Shown piece by piece: positions 37,686 through 46,297 of a stretch of DNA of 64,000 nt. Source of the stretch: Marivirga tractuosa DSM 4126. GTDB lineage: Bacteria > Bacteroidota > Bacteroidia > Cytophagales > Cyclobacteriaceae. Where the stretch lies: positions 434,001 to 498,000 of the forward strand of contig NC_014759.1 of the NCBI RefSeq assembly GCF_000183425.1. The letters run 5' to 3'. How positions within the stretch are numbered: position 1 is the first letter of the stretch; each line of letters starts with the position of its first letter. The notes under the pieces are model-generated. The model did not search any database, had not been told where the DNA came from, and saw nothing but the letters and a program-made list of their open reading frames with translations. The translations under genes and the position numbers were made by a program.

Positions 37686-40600
37686 TTATCTCCTTCCCCC
37701 AATAGACAACTGATTTTCCGTTCCTTTTTTCTCATCGTACTTGCCCGATACTGGTTTTCTTCCATACAGCTCATCCAATTCTTCCTGATTAGGATAGGGC
37801 GCTCGGGAAGTGTAGCTATGGGCCACACGCATATTATTCCAAATATGATTATCCGGTCTGCTTTCATCACTATAACGAGGATCTGGAATCATCGGAAGTT
37901 TTTCCATTTTCTGAATTTCAACGCTAGGAAAATCATAATCCACCACCACTTTTCCCAGCAATAAATAGCAACCTAATCCTGTGAAAGGATGTTTTTTGAG
38001 TGATGCAGGAAAATGCACGGTATCAAAGTAGCCCCCATAAACATCTATCCAGGTTCCAAAATTCATTTTTGTCTTCCCGTCTTTATTCACAATAGGCACA
38101 TCTTTAATGGAGATTAAATAGCCCAGCATTTTCACTGTTTTATCTTTGTTCTGGTATAATTCAGAGGCAAATACAGATCCTCGATAATTAGTTTTAAGCA
38201 GATTAAAAGGAGAAACAGAAACGGGATAGCCCAAGCCTTCCATTTCATCAAAAGCATCTTCAAACATATCTCCCTCATCAATTTCATAGCTAATCTCTTT
38301 AGGCTTGAGATCAAAAAGCTGTAAGTCTTCAGTCTTTGCTGGCTCATGCGAGAAAAACTGTTTTGCTTCAATAATCAATTGCCCTTTACTTCTGGAGATA
38401 CTTCTTAATGCTCCCGTATAAATGGCATAACTCACATCATCAAAGTTCAAGTCTGTTCTATCCAACAAATCGGATAAGGAGGAAAAAGTACCTGTTTTCT
38501 CTCTTGTATTGACTATGGACTCAATTCCGCGCTTGGAAAGATGCATGACTTGATCCAATCCCAAATGGATAGTAGTTTCCTTCAAACTTGCATTGGCATA
38601 ACTATAGTTAACATCTGGAGCTTCAATATGTGCTCCCAGCATTCTTGCTTCATTAATATAAACCTCAGGCCTATAAAACCCCCCATTATTATTAATAACT
38701 GCTGTGATGAATTCCAATGGATAGTAAGCCTTCAGAAATAAGCTCTGATAACTTTCCACTGCATAAGAAGCACTATGGCTTTTACAGAAGCTATAACCAG
38801 CAAAGGAAGCAATTTGTCTATATACTTCTTCTACCATCTCTTTTGGATAACCAAGTGCCGCACAATTGCTGAAAAACTGGTTTTTCACTTTATCCATTTC
38901 CCTTTGAGATCGGGACTTGCCCGACATGCCACGTCTCAGTACATCTGCATCATTTAAATCAAGCTTGGCGAAATGATGGGCTATTTTGATCACATCTTCC
39001 TGATAGACCATCACACCATAAGTATCTTTCAGCTGCTCTTCAAATACCGGATGGAAATACTTGATTCTGGAAGGATCTCTATGTCTTTCCACATACTCTC
39101 GCATCATACCACTTTGTGCCACTCCAGGGCGAATAATGCTACTGGCGGCCACCAGGGTTTCATAGCTATTACATTTCAATCTCCTCAGCAAACCGCGCAT
39201 AGCTGGGCTTTCTATATAAAAACAGCCTAGGGTTTTTCCCGTGCGTAGTAATTCATTACATTTTTCGTCTTTTTTGAAGCTTTTAGTGTCTGCAATATCA
39301 ATATCGATGCCTTTATTTTCCTTTACAATCTCTACTGCTTCTTTAATATGGCCCAACCCCCTTTGTGAAAGAATATCAATCTTTTCCAAATGAAAAGCTT
39401 CTGCCATGTACATATCTATTTCGCAGGTAGGCACTCCTTTAGGATAAATATTCATGGCCGTATAATTGGCAATCGGCTCTTCTGTAATATAAATTCCGCA
39501 AGAATGCATAGACAGCTGATTCGGAAAACCACTTAACATTTTGCCGTAATGTTGGATGTTCTTGACCAAATTATCCGATGGCAGATGATCTGGCGAAGTG
39601 CGTGAAAGTTGGTCGAGCTCTTCTTTTGGCAATCCGAATACTTTTCCCAATTCGCGCACGGTAGAGCGATGTTTGAAATCCGTTACCGTTCCGCAAAATC
39701 CGGTATGCTCTCTTCCGAATCTTTTGAAAATATAATCGATGATATCGTCCCGATCTGTCCAGCTCCAATCGATGTCAAAATCGGGCGGACTCGTCCGTTT
39801 GTTGTTCAAAAAACGAGCAAAGTAAAGGTTGAGCTCCAGGGGATCTACTTCCGTGATTTTCAAGCAGTAAGCTACTAGCGAGTTAGCGCCACTTCCTCTA
39901 CCTACATGAAAATAGCCTTTGCTTAAACTATGGCGGATGATGTCCCAGGTGGTAAGGAAATAACAACCAAACTGCATTTTATGAATAATTTCCAGTTCAT
40001 CGTACAAGCGCTGCTTAGCTGCTTTATTGTTGGCAGAAAAGCGGTCTTTAAAACCCTCCAATGCCAATGTTTCCAGAAGGATTTTATCTTCATAATAACT
40101 GGAAGTGTAGCACTTTTTATTTTTGGGCGATTTGAAATCAAAAGCAAAGCTACACTGATCAAAGAGGAGTTCTGTATTTCTGATGATATGTGGATAATCT
40201 TTATAAAGTAGCTTCAACTCTTTAATTGGGATCATAAATTCTCCCTTAGCTGCCTGCTGATTTTCCTTCAGATGGCTTAATAAGATGTTTTCATCAATGC
40301 ACCGCAGTAGTTTGTGTAGATTAAATTCCTGTTTTGTAGAAAAAGTGACAGGGTAGAGGCATACCAACTTATCCGCTTTATGAGCAAATGCGGGCTTGTA
40401 TCTTTTCAGTTCTGCAGGCCTGATGCCAATATATTCATGCTTTTGCAGGATTTGAGGAACATTATGAGTAGGATAAATAACGCAAACATGATTAAAATGA
40501 GGCGATTGCAAGGGCAGGGGCATCTCCGATAAATTGGTTTTGGTCAATAGCTCATTGATTTCCCTGAAACCTGCCAGATCTTGAGCAATCGCAACATAAA

Positions 40601-40811
40601 GCAAGGTGTCATTTTTCCTAATCTCTACACCTGCTAGTGGTTTTATGCCTGCTTCAACGCATTTACTGGCAAATTCTGTTACTCCAGTGGTACTGTTGAT
40701 ATCCGTAAGTGCTAAACTCTCCACTCCATTAAGCACAGCCTGGTTTACCAGTGCTTCCACTGACAGAGTACCATATCGCAAGGAATAGAAAGAGTGACAA
40801 TTTAAATACAT
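37686..40811 (-). CDS. DNA polymerase III alpha subunit, accessory (error-prone type), paired with dinB
   Basis: 1041 residues, in the range of DnaE2-like polymerases. N-terminal PHP domain (HSFYSLRYGTLS; LTDINSTTGVTEF), in which the usual TDH(G) histidine is Ile, so PHP nuclease activity is doubtful. The polymerase core has GRGSGANSLVAYCLKIT and the catalytic triad region PPDFDIDWSWTDRDDI (near residue 340). A C-terminal OB fold (LGYLISIKDVPIVNKDGK) is present. Lies 20 bp downstream of dinB on the same strand, so the two form a damage-inducible mutagenesis operon, as with dnaE2-imuB elsewhere. Not the replicative DnaE by context. Confidence 0.88.
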   Translation of the reverse strand: MYLNCHSFYSLRYGTLSVEALVNQAVLNGVESLALTDINSTTGVTEFASKCVEAGIKPLAGVEIRKNDTLLYVAIAQDLAGFREINELLTKTNLSEMPLPLQSPHFNHVCVIYPTHNVPQILQKHEYIGIRPAELKRYKPAFAHKADKLVCLYPVTFSTKQEFNLHKLLRCIDENILLSHLKENQQAAKGEFMIPIKELKLLYKDYPHIIRNTELLFDQCSFAFDFKSPKNKKCYTSSYYEDKILLETLALEGFKDRFSANNKAAKQRLYDELEIIHKMQFGCYFLTTWDIIRHSLSKGYFHVGRGSGANSLVAYCLKITEVDPLELNLYFARFLNNKRTSPPDFDIDWSWTDRDDIIDYIFKRFGREHTGFCGTVTDFKHRSTVRELGKVFGLPKEELDQLSRTSPDHLPSDNLVKNIQHYGKMLSGFPNQLSMHSCGIYITEEPIANYTAMNIYPKGVPTCEIDMYMAEAFHLEKIDILSQRGLGHIKEAVEIVKENKGIDIDIADTKSFKKDEKCNELLRTGKTLGCFYIESPAMRGLLRRLKCNSYETLVAASSIIRPGVAQSGMMREYVERHRDPSRIKYFHPVFEEQLKDTYGVMVYQEDVIKIAHHFAKLDLNDADVLRRGMSGKSRSQREMDKVKNQFFSNCAALGYPKEMVEEVYRQIASFAGYSFCKSHSASYAVESYQSLFLKAYYPLEFITAVINNNGGFYRPEVYINEARMLGAHIEAPDVNYSYANASLKETTIHLGLDQVMHLSKRGIESIVNTREKTGTFSSLSDLLDRTDLNFDDVSYAIYTGALRSISRSKGQLIIEAKQFFSHEPAKTEDLQLFDLKPKEISYEIDEGDMFEDAFDEMEGLGYPVSVSPFNLLKTNYRGSVFASELYQNKDKTVKMLGYLISIKDVPIVNKDGKTKMNFGTWIDVYGGYFDTVHFPASLKKHPFTGLGCYLLLGKVVVDYDFPSVEIQKMEKLPMIPDPRYSDESRPDNHIWNNMRVAHSYTSRAPYPNQEELDELYGRKPVSGKYDEKKGTENQLSIGGRR

Positions 40812-40831
40812 ACTGTGATTTCAATTAAAAA

Positions 40832-41971
40832 TTATAGACTTAATGCTCTGTGTACTATAGCTGGATTATCATAGCGATTCTTAAGCTTATCCATGGCCTG
40901 ATACAGCTCAATCGTTTTTAGATTATCTGTAAATAGATTGATCTGGTGACTACCATGCACCAAATGTGAGAATTTGACTCCTATTAGCCTGATGAGCATT
41001 CGCCTGTGATAAAGCTTTTTAAACAGCTCAAAAGCAATGGCCATCAACATTTCATCATTAGCACAAAAAGGAATTCTCTTTTGCATGGTTTCCGTATCAT
41101 GATTGGAATACCGAATCCGAACCGAAACGCAAGCACACATTTGATTGAGCTTGCGCAATTGAAAGCCAAGGTATTCTACCAACCTCAATAAAGTAGCCTT
41201 GAGCAATTTCATATCCTGTGTATCTTGATCGAAAGTAAAATCCTTTCCGATTGATTTTTCAGCAGAATAGGGGACTACCGGAGTGGGGTCTATTCCATTG
41301 GCTTTTTTCCAGATTCCAATGCCATTCTTTCCCAGTAGCTCTTTCATAGCTTCCGGAGGCAATGACCTGATATGCTTAATGAACTTGATCCTGATTCTTC
41401 TTAATAATTTAAAAGTAGTAGTTCCCACGGCCGGCAGTCGTCTGATGGACTGAGGATCTAAAAAAGGCTGTACAAAATCTCCTATGACCTCATATCCGCC
41501 CAAAGGCCTTGCATGAGCTGTACAGATTTTAGCTACGGTCTTATTGACGCTTAAACCATAAAGCAAAGAAAGTCCTGTTTCAGATTTAACCTTATTCACA
41601 AGCTCGCGAGTAAACTTAGAGGAGCCATAGAATCTGTCCATACCCGTCATATCCACATAAAACTCATCAATCGTGGCTCTTTCGTGTAGCGGCACGTGTT
41701 CCGTCAGTATTTCATTCACGATGTCAGAATATTTAGTAAACAGATCAAAATCTCCCTTTAACAATACTGCGTCAGGACATCTTTGTAGCGCTACACGAGT
41801 AGGCATACCTTTTTGTACACCATATTTTTTAGCCTCAGCAGAAGCAGAAGCAACTATTCCACGGTTATTTAGCCCCCCAATGATCAAAGGCTTACCTTTG
41901 AGATCGGGAAGCTTCAATAAGGTGCAATTGATAAAAAACGCATCTAAATCTATGTGAGCAATCTGTCTCAT
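40832..41971 (-). CDS. dinB: Y-family DNA polymerase IV (DinB)
   Basis: 379 residues. Catalytic acidic residues are in HIDLDAFF (residues 5-12) and ATIDEFYVDMTGMDRFYG (about 105-122), followed by the helix-hairpin-helix and little-finger domains. It is therefore a lesion-bypass polymerase and not an inactive ImuB. First gene of the dinB-dnaE operon. Its -7 promoter element and ATG lie beside a large palindromic operator (41980-42042). No RecA, ImuA or LexA gene is adjacent. Confidence 0.93.
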   Translation of the reverse strand: MRQIAHIDLDAFFINCTLLKLPDLKGKPLIIGGLNNRGIVASASAEAKKYGVQKGMPTRVALQRCPDAVLLKGDFDLFTKYSDIVNEILTEHVPLHERATIDEFYVDMTGMDRFYGSSKFTRELVNKVKSETGLSLLYGLSVNKTVAKICTAHARPLGGYEVIGDFVQPFLDPQSIRRLPAVGTTTFKLLRRIRIKFIKHIRSLPPEAMKELLGKNGIGIWKKANGIDPTPVVPYSAEKSIGKDFTFDQDTQDMKLLKATLLRLVEYLGFQLRKLNQMCACVSVRIRYSNHDTETMQKRIPFCANDEMLMAIAFELFKKLYHRRMLIRLIGVKFSHLVHGSHQINLFTDNLKTIELYQAMDKLKNRYDNPAIVHRALSL

Positions 41972-41979
41972 TAAATACT

Positions 41980-42042
41980 AAATTATTTAGCAAATATAAT
42001 ATAAATACTAATTTTATTAGCTAATGTTTTGCTAAATAATTT
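41980..42042 (-). promoter_or_regulatory. Palindromic operator and promoter of the dinB-dnaE operon
   Basis: 41980-41994 (AAATTATTTAGCAAA) is an exact reverse complement of 42028-42042, and between them 42008-42020 is another palindrome (CTAAT-TTT-ATTAG). On the minus strand TATATTTG (41998-41991) fits the Bacteroidota -7 box TAnnTTTG and overlaps the dinB-proximal arm, 20 bp before the start codon. A repressor bound to the arms would block transcription. The regulator is not identified. Confidence 0.65.
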
Positions 42043-42126
42043 TTATTGTTGGATTGCGAAGAGGAAATTTTTCCAATCTCATAAACCCTTGTCGATTTCA
42101 CCAAAAAAAGCCAACTTTGAGCTTCT

Positions 42127-43098
42127 ATGTTAGAGGTGACAAAGGAAATATTAGCGATTACAAAGGCTTTAAAGATTATTCGTTCGGAATCTGTACAAAC
42201 GCTCTGGAGTGGCTATGGAGAAATCAAACGATACTTTTTGGAAGGAGGGAAGGACCCTAGCATAATTGTCAAGCATATTCAATTACCGGATGCCTGCCAG
42301 CACCCCAAAGGTTGGAATACGCCATTATCACATCAGCGAAAGCTTAAATCTTATCAAGTAGAACGCCAATGGTATCAGTCATACGCTCATAAAACAGATG
42401 CAGATTGCAGAGTTCCTCAAAGCTATCATGCTGTTGAAGCAGAAAATGAGCTTTTATTGATCATGGAAGACTTGGATGCTAGCGGTTACCCCATTCGCCT
42501 ACATCATGATAAAGTGAGTCTGAATCATGCTAAAAGTTGCTTAAGCTGGTTGGCATACTTTCATGGGAAGTTTATGAATAGTAAAGCCGATGGTCTCTGG
42601 CCAGTAGGCACTTACTGGCATTTAGAGACTCGGCCACACGAATGGGAGAGGATGGAAAACACCTCCTTAAAAAATGCTGCAAGCGCTATAGATAAAAAGC
42701 TTCAAAACGCTAAATATCAAACGATTATACATGGAGATGCCAAGTTAGCTAATTTCTGTTTTGCTGAAGATGGCACTGTAGCAGCTGTTGACTTTCAATA
42801 TGTAGGGCAGGGGTGTGGAATGAAAGACGTTGCATATTTTATTAGTAGTTGTTTTGAGGAAGAAGAATGTAAGCAATTTGAAGAAGAACTGCTTCAGCAC
42901 TACTTTGAGAAACTTGAAGAAGCAGTTGGTAATACCGTGGATTTACAGAAAGTTAAAGAGGAGTGGAGTACACTTTATCGATATGCATGGGCGGACTTCT
43001 ACAGATTTTTAGATGGTTGGAGTCCCGGCCATTGGAAGATGCACGAGTATAGCAAAAGACTAACGGAAGAGGTTTTAAAAGAATTAAAGTTCATATAA
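42127..43098 (+). CDS. Phosphotransferase of the choline/ecdysteroid-kinase type
   Basis: 323 residues with a protein-kinase-like fold. The N-lobe has SIIVKHIQLP (Lys for ATP) and LLIMEDLDASG (hinge). The catalytic Brenner motif is IIHGDAKLANFCF (about 200-212), followed by VAAVDFQYVGQGCGMKDVAYF with the metal-binding Asp. This matches the EcKL/DUF1679 and aminoglycoside phosphotransferase superfamily. The physiological substrate is unknown; an antibiotic role should not be assumed. Stop overlaps the start of the next gene by one base (TAATG). Confidence 0.85.
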   Translation: MLEVTKEILAITKALKIIRSESVQTLWSGYGEIKRYFLEGGKDPSIIVKHIQLPDACQHPKGWNTPLSHQRKLKSYQVERQWYQSYAHKTDADCRVPQSYHAVEAENELLLIMEDLDASGYPIRLHHDKVSLNHAKSCLSWLAYFHGKFMNSKADGLWPVGTYWHLETRPHEWERMENTSLKNAASAIDKKLQNAKYQTIIHGDAKLANFCFAEDGTVAAVDFQYVGQGCGMKDVAYFISSCFEEEECKQFEEELLQHYFEKLEEAVGNTVDLQKVKEEWSTLYRYAWADFYRFLDGWSPGHWKMHEYSKRLTEEVLKELKFI

Positions 43099-43979
43099 TG
43101 CTAAAAGCTAAAAATCTATCTGCGCTATGTCAGATTGCAGAGAAGGCAGCAATAGAGGCAGGAGAATATATTCAATCGCAGTTTGATCAACATTATCAAA
43201 AGGAACAGAAAACTGGAGGTGATTCTATGGCCTCGCAAATTGTAACTGAGGTAGATTATAAAGCTCAGGAAATCATTCTTCAACATTTGAATGACAATAT
43301 TAAGCAATATGATCTGGGGGTATTGACTGAAGAAGCCTCAGATGATGCCTCTCGATTGGAAAAAGACTATTTTTGGTGTATTGATCCAATGGACGGAACT
43401 TTAGCTTTTACGGAAGGAAGAACAGGCTATGCCGTATCCATTGCTTTGGTAGCAAAATCTGGAGATCCTTTGATTGGAGTAGTCTATTTACCCGATTTAG
43501 ATGATGTTTATGCGGCAATTAAAGGAAAAGGATTACAATTAAATAATGAAGTATTCAAACGAAAAGCGCTTGACGCTGAACTTTTACAAGTTTATATGGA
43601 TCGCAGTCTTCTCGCAGCAACTTATTTTGATTCCCTAAAGAAAGAAATTCAAAATTGGGCAGAAGAGAAAGAAAAAGAACTTGTTTACCAAGTGGGTTAT
43701 GGAGCCGTACGAAATGCCATAGGAGTGTTACATTCTGCTTCGGCTTGTTACTTCAAGTTTCCTAAAGATCAAGAAGGAGGCGGCAGTATTTGGGATTTTG
43801 CGGCCACTCGTCTATTCTTTGAGGAACTAGGTCTCATTGTTGCGGATAGTTTTGGAAAACAACTCCATCTTAATAATCCTGAATCAAGCTTTATGAATAA
43901 AACAGGTGTACTCTATGCCACCGATAGTGCTTTATTTGATTTTGTTATCAGACTGGGGTATCAATTCAATGAGCTTTAA
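43098..43979 (+). CDS. Inositol-monophosphatase family phosphatase (CysQ-like)
   Basis: 293 residues. Metal-site motifs of the family are present: LTEEASDD (Glu), WCIDPMDGTLAFTEG (Asp-Pro-x-Asp-Gly-Thr, about 95-109), and GGSIWDFAATRLFFEELG near the C-terminus. The family removes phosphate from inositol phosphates or from 3'-phosphoadenosine 5'-phosphate (PAP, CysQ). Substrate choice is not decided by sequence alone. Translationally coupled to the kinase-like gene. Confidence 0.88.
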   Translation: MLKAKNLSALCQIAEKAAIEAGEYIQSQFDQHYQKEQKTGGDSMASQIVTEVDYKAQEIILQHLNDNIKQYDLGVLTEEASDDASRLEKDYFWCIDPMDGTLAFTEGRTGYAVSIALVAKSGDPLIGVVYLPDLDDVYAAIKGKGLQLNNEVFKRKALDAELLQVYMDRSLLAATYFDSLKKEIQNWAEEKEKELVYQVGYGAVRNAIGVLHSASACYFKFPKDQEGGGSIWDFAATRLFFEELGLIVADSFGKQLHLNNPESSFMNKTGVLYATDSALFDFVIRLGYQFNEL

Positions 43980-44033
43980 TTATAAAGCTTTTTTATATTT
44001 AGCCAAAGATAAAAATTAGTGAAGATTGATGAC

Positions 44034-44041
44034 TACTTTTG
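44034..44041 (+). promoter_or_regulatory. Promoter -7 box of the SDR gene
   Basis: TACTTTTG fits the Bacteroidota TAnnTTTG box and lies 18 bp before ATG 44060. It overlaps an in-frame TTG at 44039, which argues against that codon as the start. A -33 box is not clear. Confidence 0.55.
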
Positions 44042-44059
44042 CGCCTTCAAAATTCTTAT

Positions 44060-45616
44060 ATGACAGAAATTCAGGAAGAAGGCAAACCCACCGCTTTCAG
44101 TGACGAACAAATTGATCAATGCATCTCGCTTTTGGAGACATTGAATTTGAATACCAATCAGATATTTGACATCCCTAAAGAGAAGAGAACAGCCTTACTT
44201 ATGGCTGCTGGCTTATTTTCTAGGCCTAGCAGAGAAGAATTTCGAAGAAGAAAGAAAGAAGCAAGGAAGTCTGAAAGAAGAAAAATCAAAGAAAAGGATA
44301 AAGCCGCTAGAAATGGGACAGGCATAAGAAGCGCTAGAGAAGCCTTAGTCTTTGAAGCTCCAAAAATGATCTCTTTGACAGGTGAGATTCCCAAATCGGA
44401 TGTGAAATTGTCAAAGTCACGTGAGTGCTATGTTTGTAAGGATCAATACGACATGTTGCATCATTTTTATGATACGATGTGCCCAAGTTGCGGTGATTTC
44501 AATTATGCGAAGCGCTACCAAACTGCAGACTTAACTGGTCAAGTAGCCTTAATCACCGGTTCACGCTTGAAAATCGGCTATCACATTACCTTAATGATGC
44601 TGAGAGCTGGCGCCACCGTTATTGCAACTACTCGCTTCCCAGTCGATTCCGCCTTACGTTTTGCAAAAGAAGAGGATTATCATAAATGGGGTGACCGATT
44701 GAAAATTCATGGCTTAGATTTAAGGCATATTCCGAGTGTGGAGATTTTCTGCAATTTCATTGAGCAGCAATACGATCGACTAGATGTATTGATAAATAAT
44801 GCCGCACAGACAGTTAGACGTCCTGCTGGTTTTTATGCGCATTTGATGCCCAATGAAGAAAAAGCCATTTCTGAATTGCCAGCATTTGCACAGGAATTGC
44901 TTTCTGACCACCAAGCGTGTGTCAAAGAACTTCAAGAACTCAGTGAAGGTGTTGCTGATGGACAAAAGAACCTACCTGTAAGTTGGCATGGAAAAAGACT
45001 AGGAGTGGGGCTCAGTAACTCCGCTAAGCTATCTCAAATCCCTTACAGTATAGATAATTCTTTAAGTGCCGAGGAAGTATTTCCTGAAGGTAAATTAGAT
45101 GCAGATTTACAGCAAGTGGATCTAAGAAAAACCAATAGCTGGAGATTGAAGCTAGGCGAGATCAACACCATTGAAATGGTAGAAGTACAATTGGTGAACG
45201 CTGTAGCTCCTTTTGTATTATGCAATCGATTAGCCGATTTGATGAAGAAAGATGATACTGGGAAGAAACATATTATCAATGTATCGGCTATGGAAGGAAA
45301 ATTCCATCGTTATCATAAGGAAGATCGTCATCCGCATACGAATATGGCGAAAGCAGCTTTAAATATGATGACGCATACTGCAGCCTCTGATTTTGCTAAA
45401 TATGGAATTTACATGAATGCAGTAGATACCGGCTGGGTAACGGATGAAGATCCTGCTGAATTGGCGAAAAAGAAAGAAAAGGAGCATGATTTTCAACCGC
45501 CTTTAGATATTGTAGATGGTGCGGCTCGTGTGATGGATCCTTTATTCGATGGCATTAATACTGGAAAGCATTGGTGTGGAAAGTTTCTGAAAGATTATAG
45601 ACCTATTGATTGGTAG
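44060..45616 (+). CDS. SDR-family protein with N-terminal zinc-ribbon extension
   Basis: 518 residues. An N-terminal helical, Arg/Lys-rich region (about 50-95) is followed by a zinc ribbon ([20 protein letters not shown] then PSCG). The Rossmann domain begins [20 protein letters not shown] (about 165). [10 protein letters not shown] and INVSAMEG fit the short-chain dehydrogenase fold with its Ser. The YxxxK position reads TNMAK, so the catalytic Tyr is missing. Family members of this length occur in bacteria and eukaryotes without known reaction. The stop TAG abuts the first AGCCCC of the repeat element that follows. Confidence 0.8.
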   Translation: MTEIQEEGKPTAFSDEQIDQCISLLETLNLNTNQIFDIPKEKRTALLMAAGLFSRPSREEFRRRKKEARKSERRKIKEKDKAARNGTGIRSAREALVFEAPKMISLTGEIPKSDVKLSKSRECYVCKDQYDMLHHFYDTMCPSCGDFNYAKRYQTADLTGQVALITGSRLKIGYHITLMMLRAGATVIATTRFPVDSALRFAKEEDYHKWGDRLKIHGLDLRHIPSVEIFCNFIEQQYDRLDVLINNAAQTVRRPAGFYAHLMPNEEKAISELPAFAQELLSDHQACVKELQELSEGVADGQKNLPVSWHGKRLGVGLSNSAKLSQIPYSIDNSLSAEEVFPEGKLDADLQQVDLRKTNSWRLKLGEINTIEMVEVQLVNAVAPFVLCNRLADLMKKDDTGKKHIINVSAMEGKFHRYHKEDRHPHTNMAKAALNMMTHTAASDFAKYGIYMNAVDTGWVTDEDPAELAKKKEKEHDFQPPLDIVDGAARVMDPLFDGINTGKHWCGKFLKDYRPIDW

Positions 45617-45626
45617 CCCCAGCCCC

Positions 45627-45808
45627 AGCCCCCTGTCCCCCAAAGGGGGAACTATCACACAGATTATAAATTGAAGGAAATAACTAGATATGTCTCTCTT
45701 TTGTTAATTTATAATAAGAAAATTTGCTTGTGAAAATTAAAAATATCAAGATAAAATGAAGGGGGAAATCTGTGCGTCTTCCCCGCCAACTGGCGGGGTT
45801 AGGGGGCT
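45627..45808. mobile_element. Small inverted-repeat element (C-rich TIR family), complete, fused to the RNase H gene
   Basis: Left arm 45627-45650: AGCCCCCTGTCCCC then CAAAGGGGGA, preceded by two extra AGCCCC units from 45615. Right arm, on the other strand from 45808: AGCCCCCTAACCCC then GCCAGTTGGCGGGG. Just inside the arms are CACAGATT (left, about 45657) and AAATCTGTG (right, about 45766), extending the inverted symmetry. The interior is ~100 bp, A/T-rich. The right arm reads in frame into the RNase H gene and provides its ATG at 45756. Confidence 0.75.
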
Positions 45809-46268
45809 CTTTATTGACGGAAGCGTAAACAACCATCTCAAAGTGGGCTATGGTGCTGCTTTATTGCTTAGTGAAAATGAATATTCTCTACTCAACCTAA
45901 AGGAGAGAATTGTGATTCAAAAGTTTGTAGATACTTCTTCTACGAAATTGGAGCTGCAAACTTTTATTTGGGCAATAGAAGAACTGGTGGATAGCGCACA
46001 GAAAGTCGTGATTTACACTGATTCTCAAAATATTATAGGTTTACCAGGCAGACGTAAAACCTTAGAAGAGAATGATTTTCATTCTAAAAAAGGAAAGCTT
46101 TTAAATCATCATGCACTTTATCTTGAATTTTTTGAAGTTTTAGATAGCATTGATTGTGAATTTGTCAAGGTCAAGGGGCACAAAGTTGGCAGAGATAAGG
46201 ACTTTATTGATGATATCTTTAGCATGGTAGATCGTGCCGCTCGAAAAGCCATCAGAGACCTTAATTAA
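45756..46268 (+). CDS. RNase H-fold nuclease with repeat-derived N-terminus
   Basis: 170 residues from ATG 45756, the only in-frame start; a stop lies upstream at 45738-45740. The RNase H core begins at LFIDGSVNN (first Asp), continues with KLELQTFIWAIEEL (Glu), VVIYTDSQNI (Asp), VKVKGHKVG and a final Asp in FSMVDRAAR. So the catalytic set looks complete and it could cleave the RNA of RNA:DNA hybrids. The first ~17 residues (MKGEICASSPPTGGVRG) are encoded by the right arm of the mobile element at 45627-45808, not by family sequence. The ancestral start has been lost. Confidence 0.8.
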   Translation: MKGEICASSPPTGGVRGLFIDGSVNNHLKVGYGAALLLSENEYSLLNLKERIVIQKFVDTSSTKLELQTFIWAIEELVDSAQKVVIYTDSQNIIGLPGRRKTLEENDFHSKKGKLLNHHALYLEFFEVLDSIDCEFVKVKGHKVGRDKDFIDDIFSMVDRAARKAIRDLN

Positions 46269-46297
46269 ATGAACTTGAGATCGAAAATTTAGATGTA

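Noticed and set aside
37556..37870. 104-residue minus-strand ORF at the end of dnaE
   Set aside because: It overlaps the dnaE C-terminus in another frame, has no family pattern and crosses a likely terminator hairpin region.
37686..41971. LexA-controlled imuA-imuB-dnaE2 cassette
   Set aside because: No imuA-like gene is present, and the Y-family protein keeps the catalytic acids that ImuB lacks.
42127..43098. Aminoglycoside resistance gene
   Set aside because: Only the general phosphotransferase fold is visible; the pattern is closer to the ecdysteroid/choline kinase-like group and the context is housekeeping.
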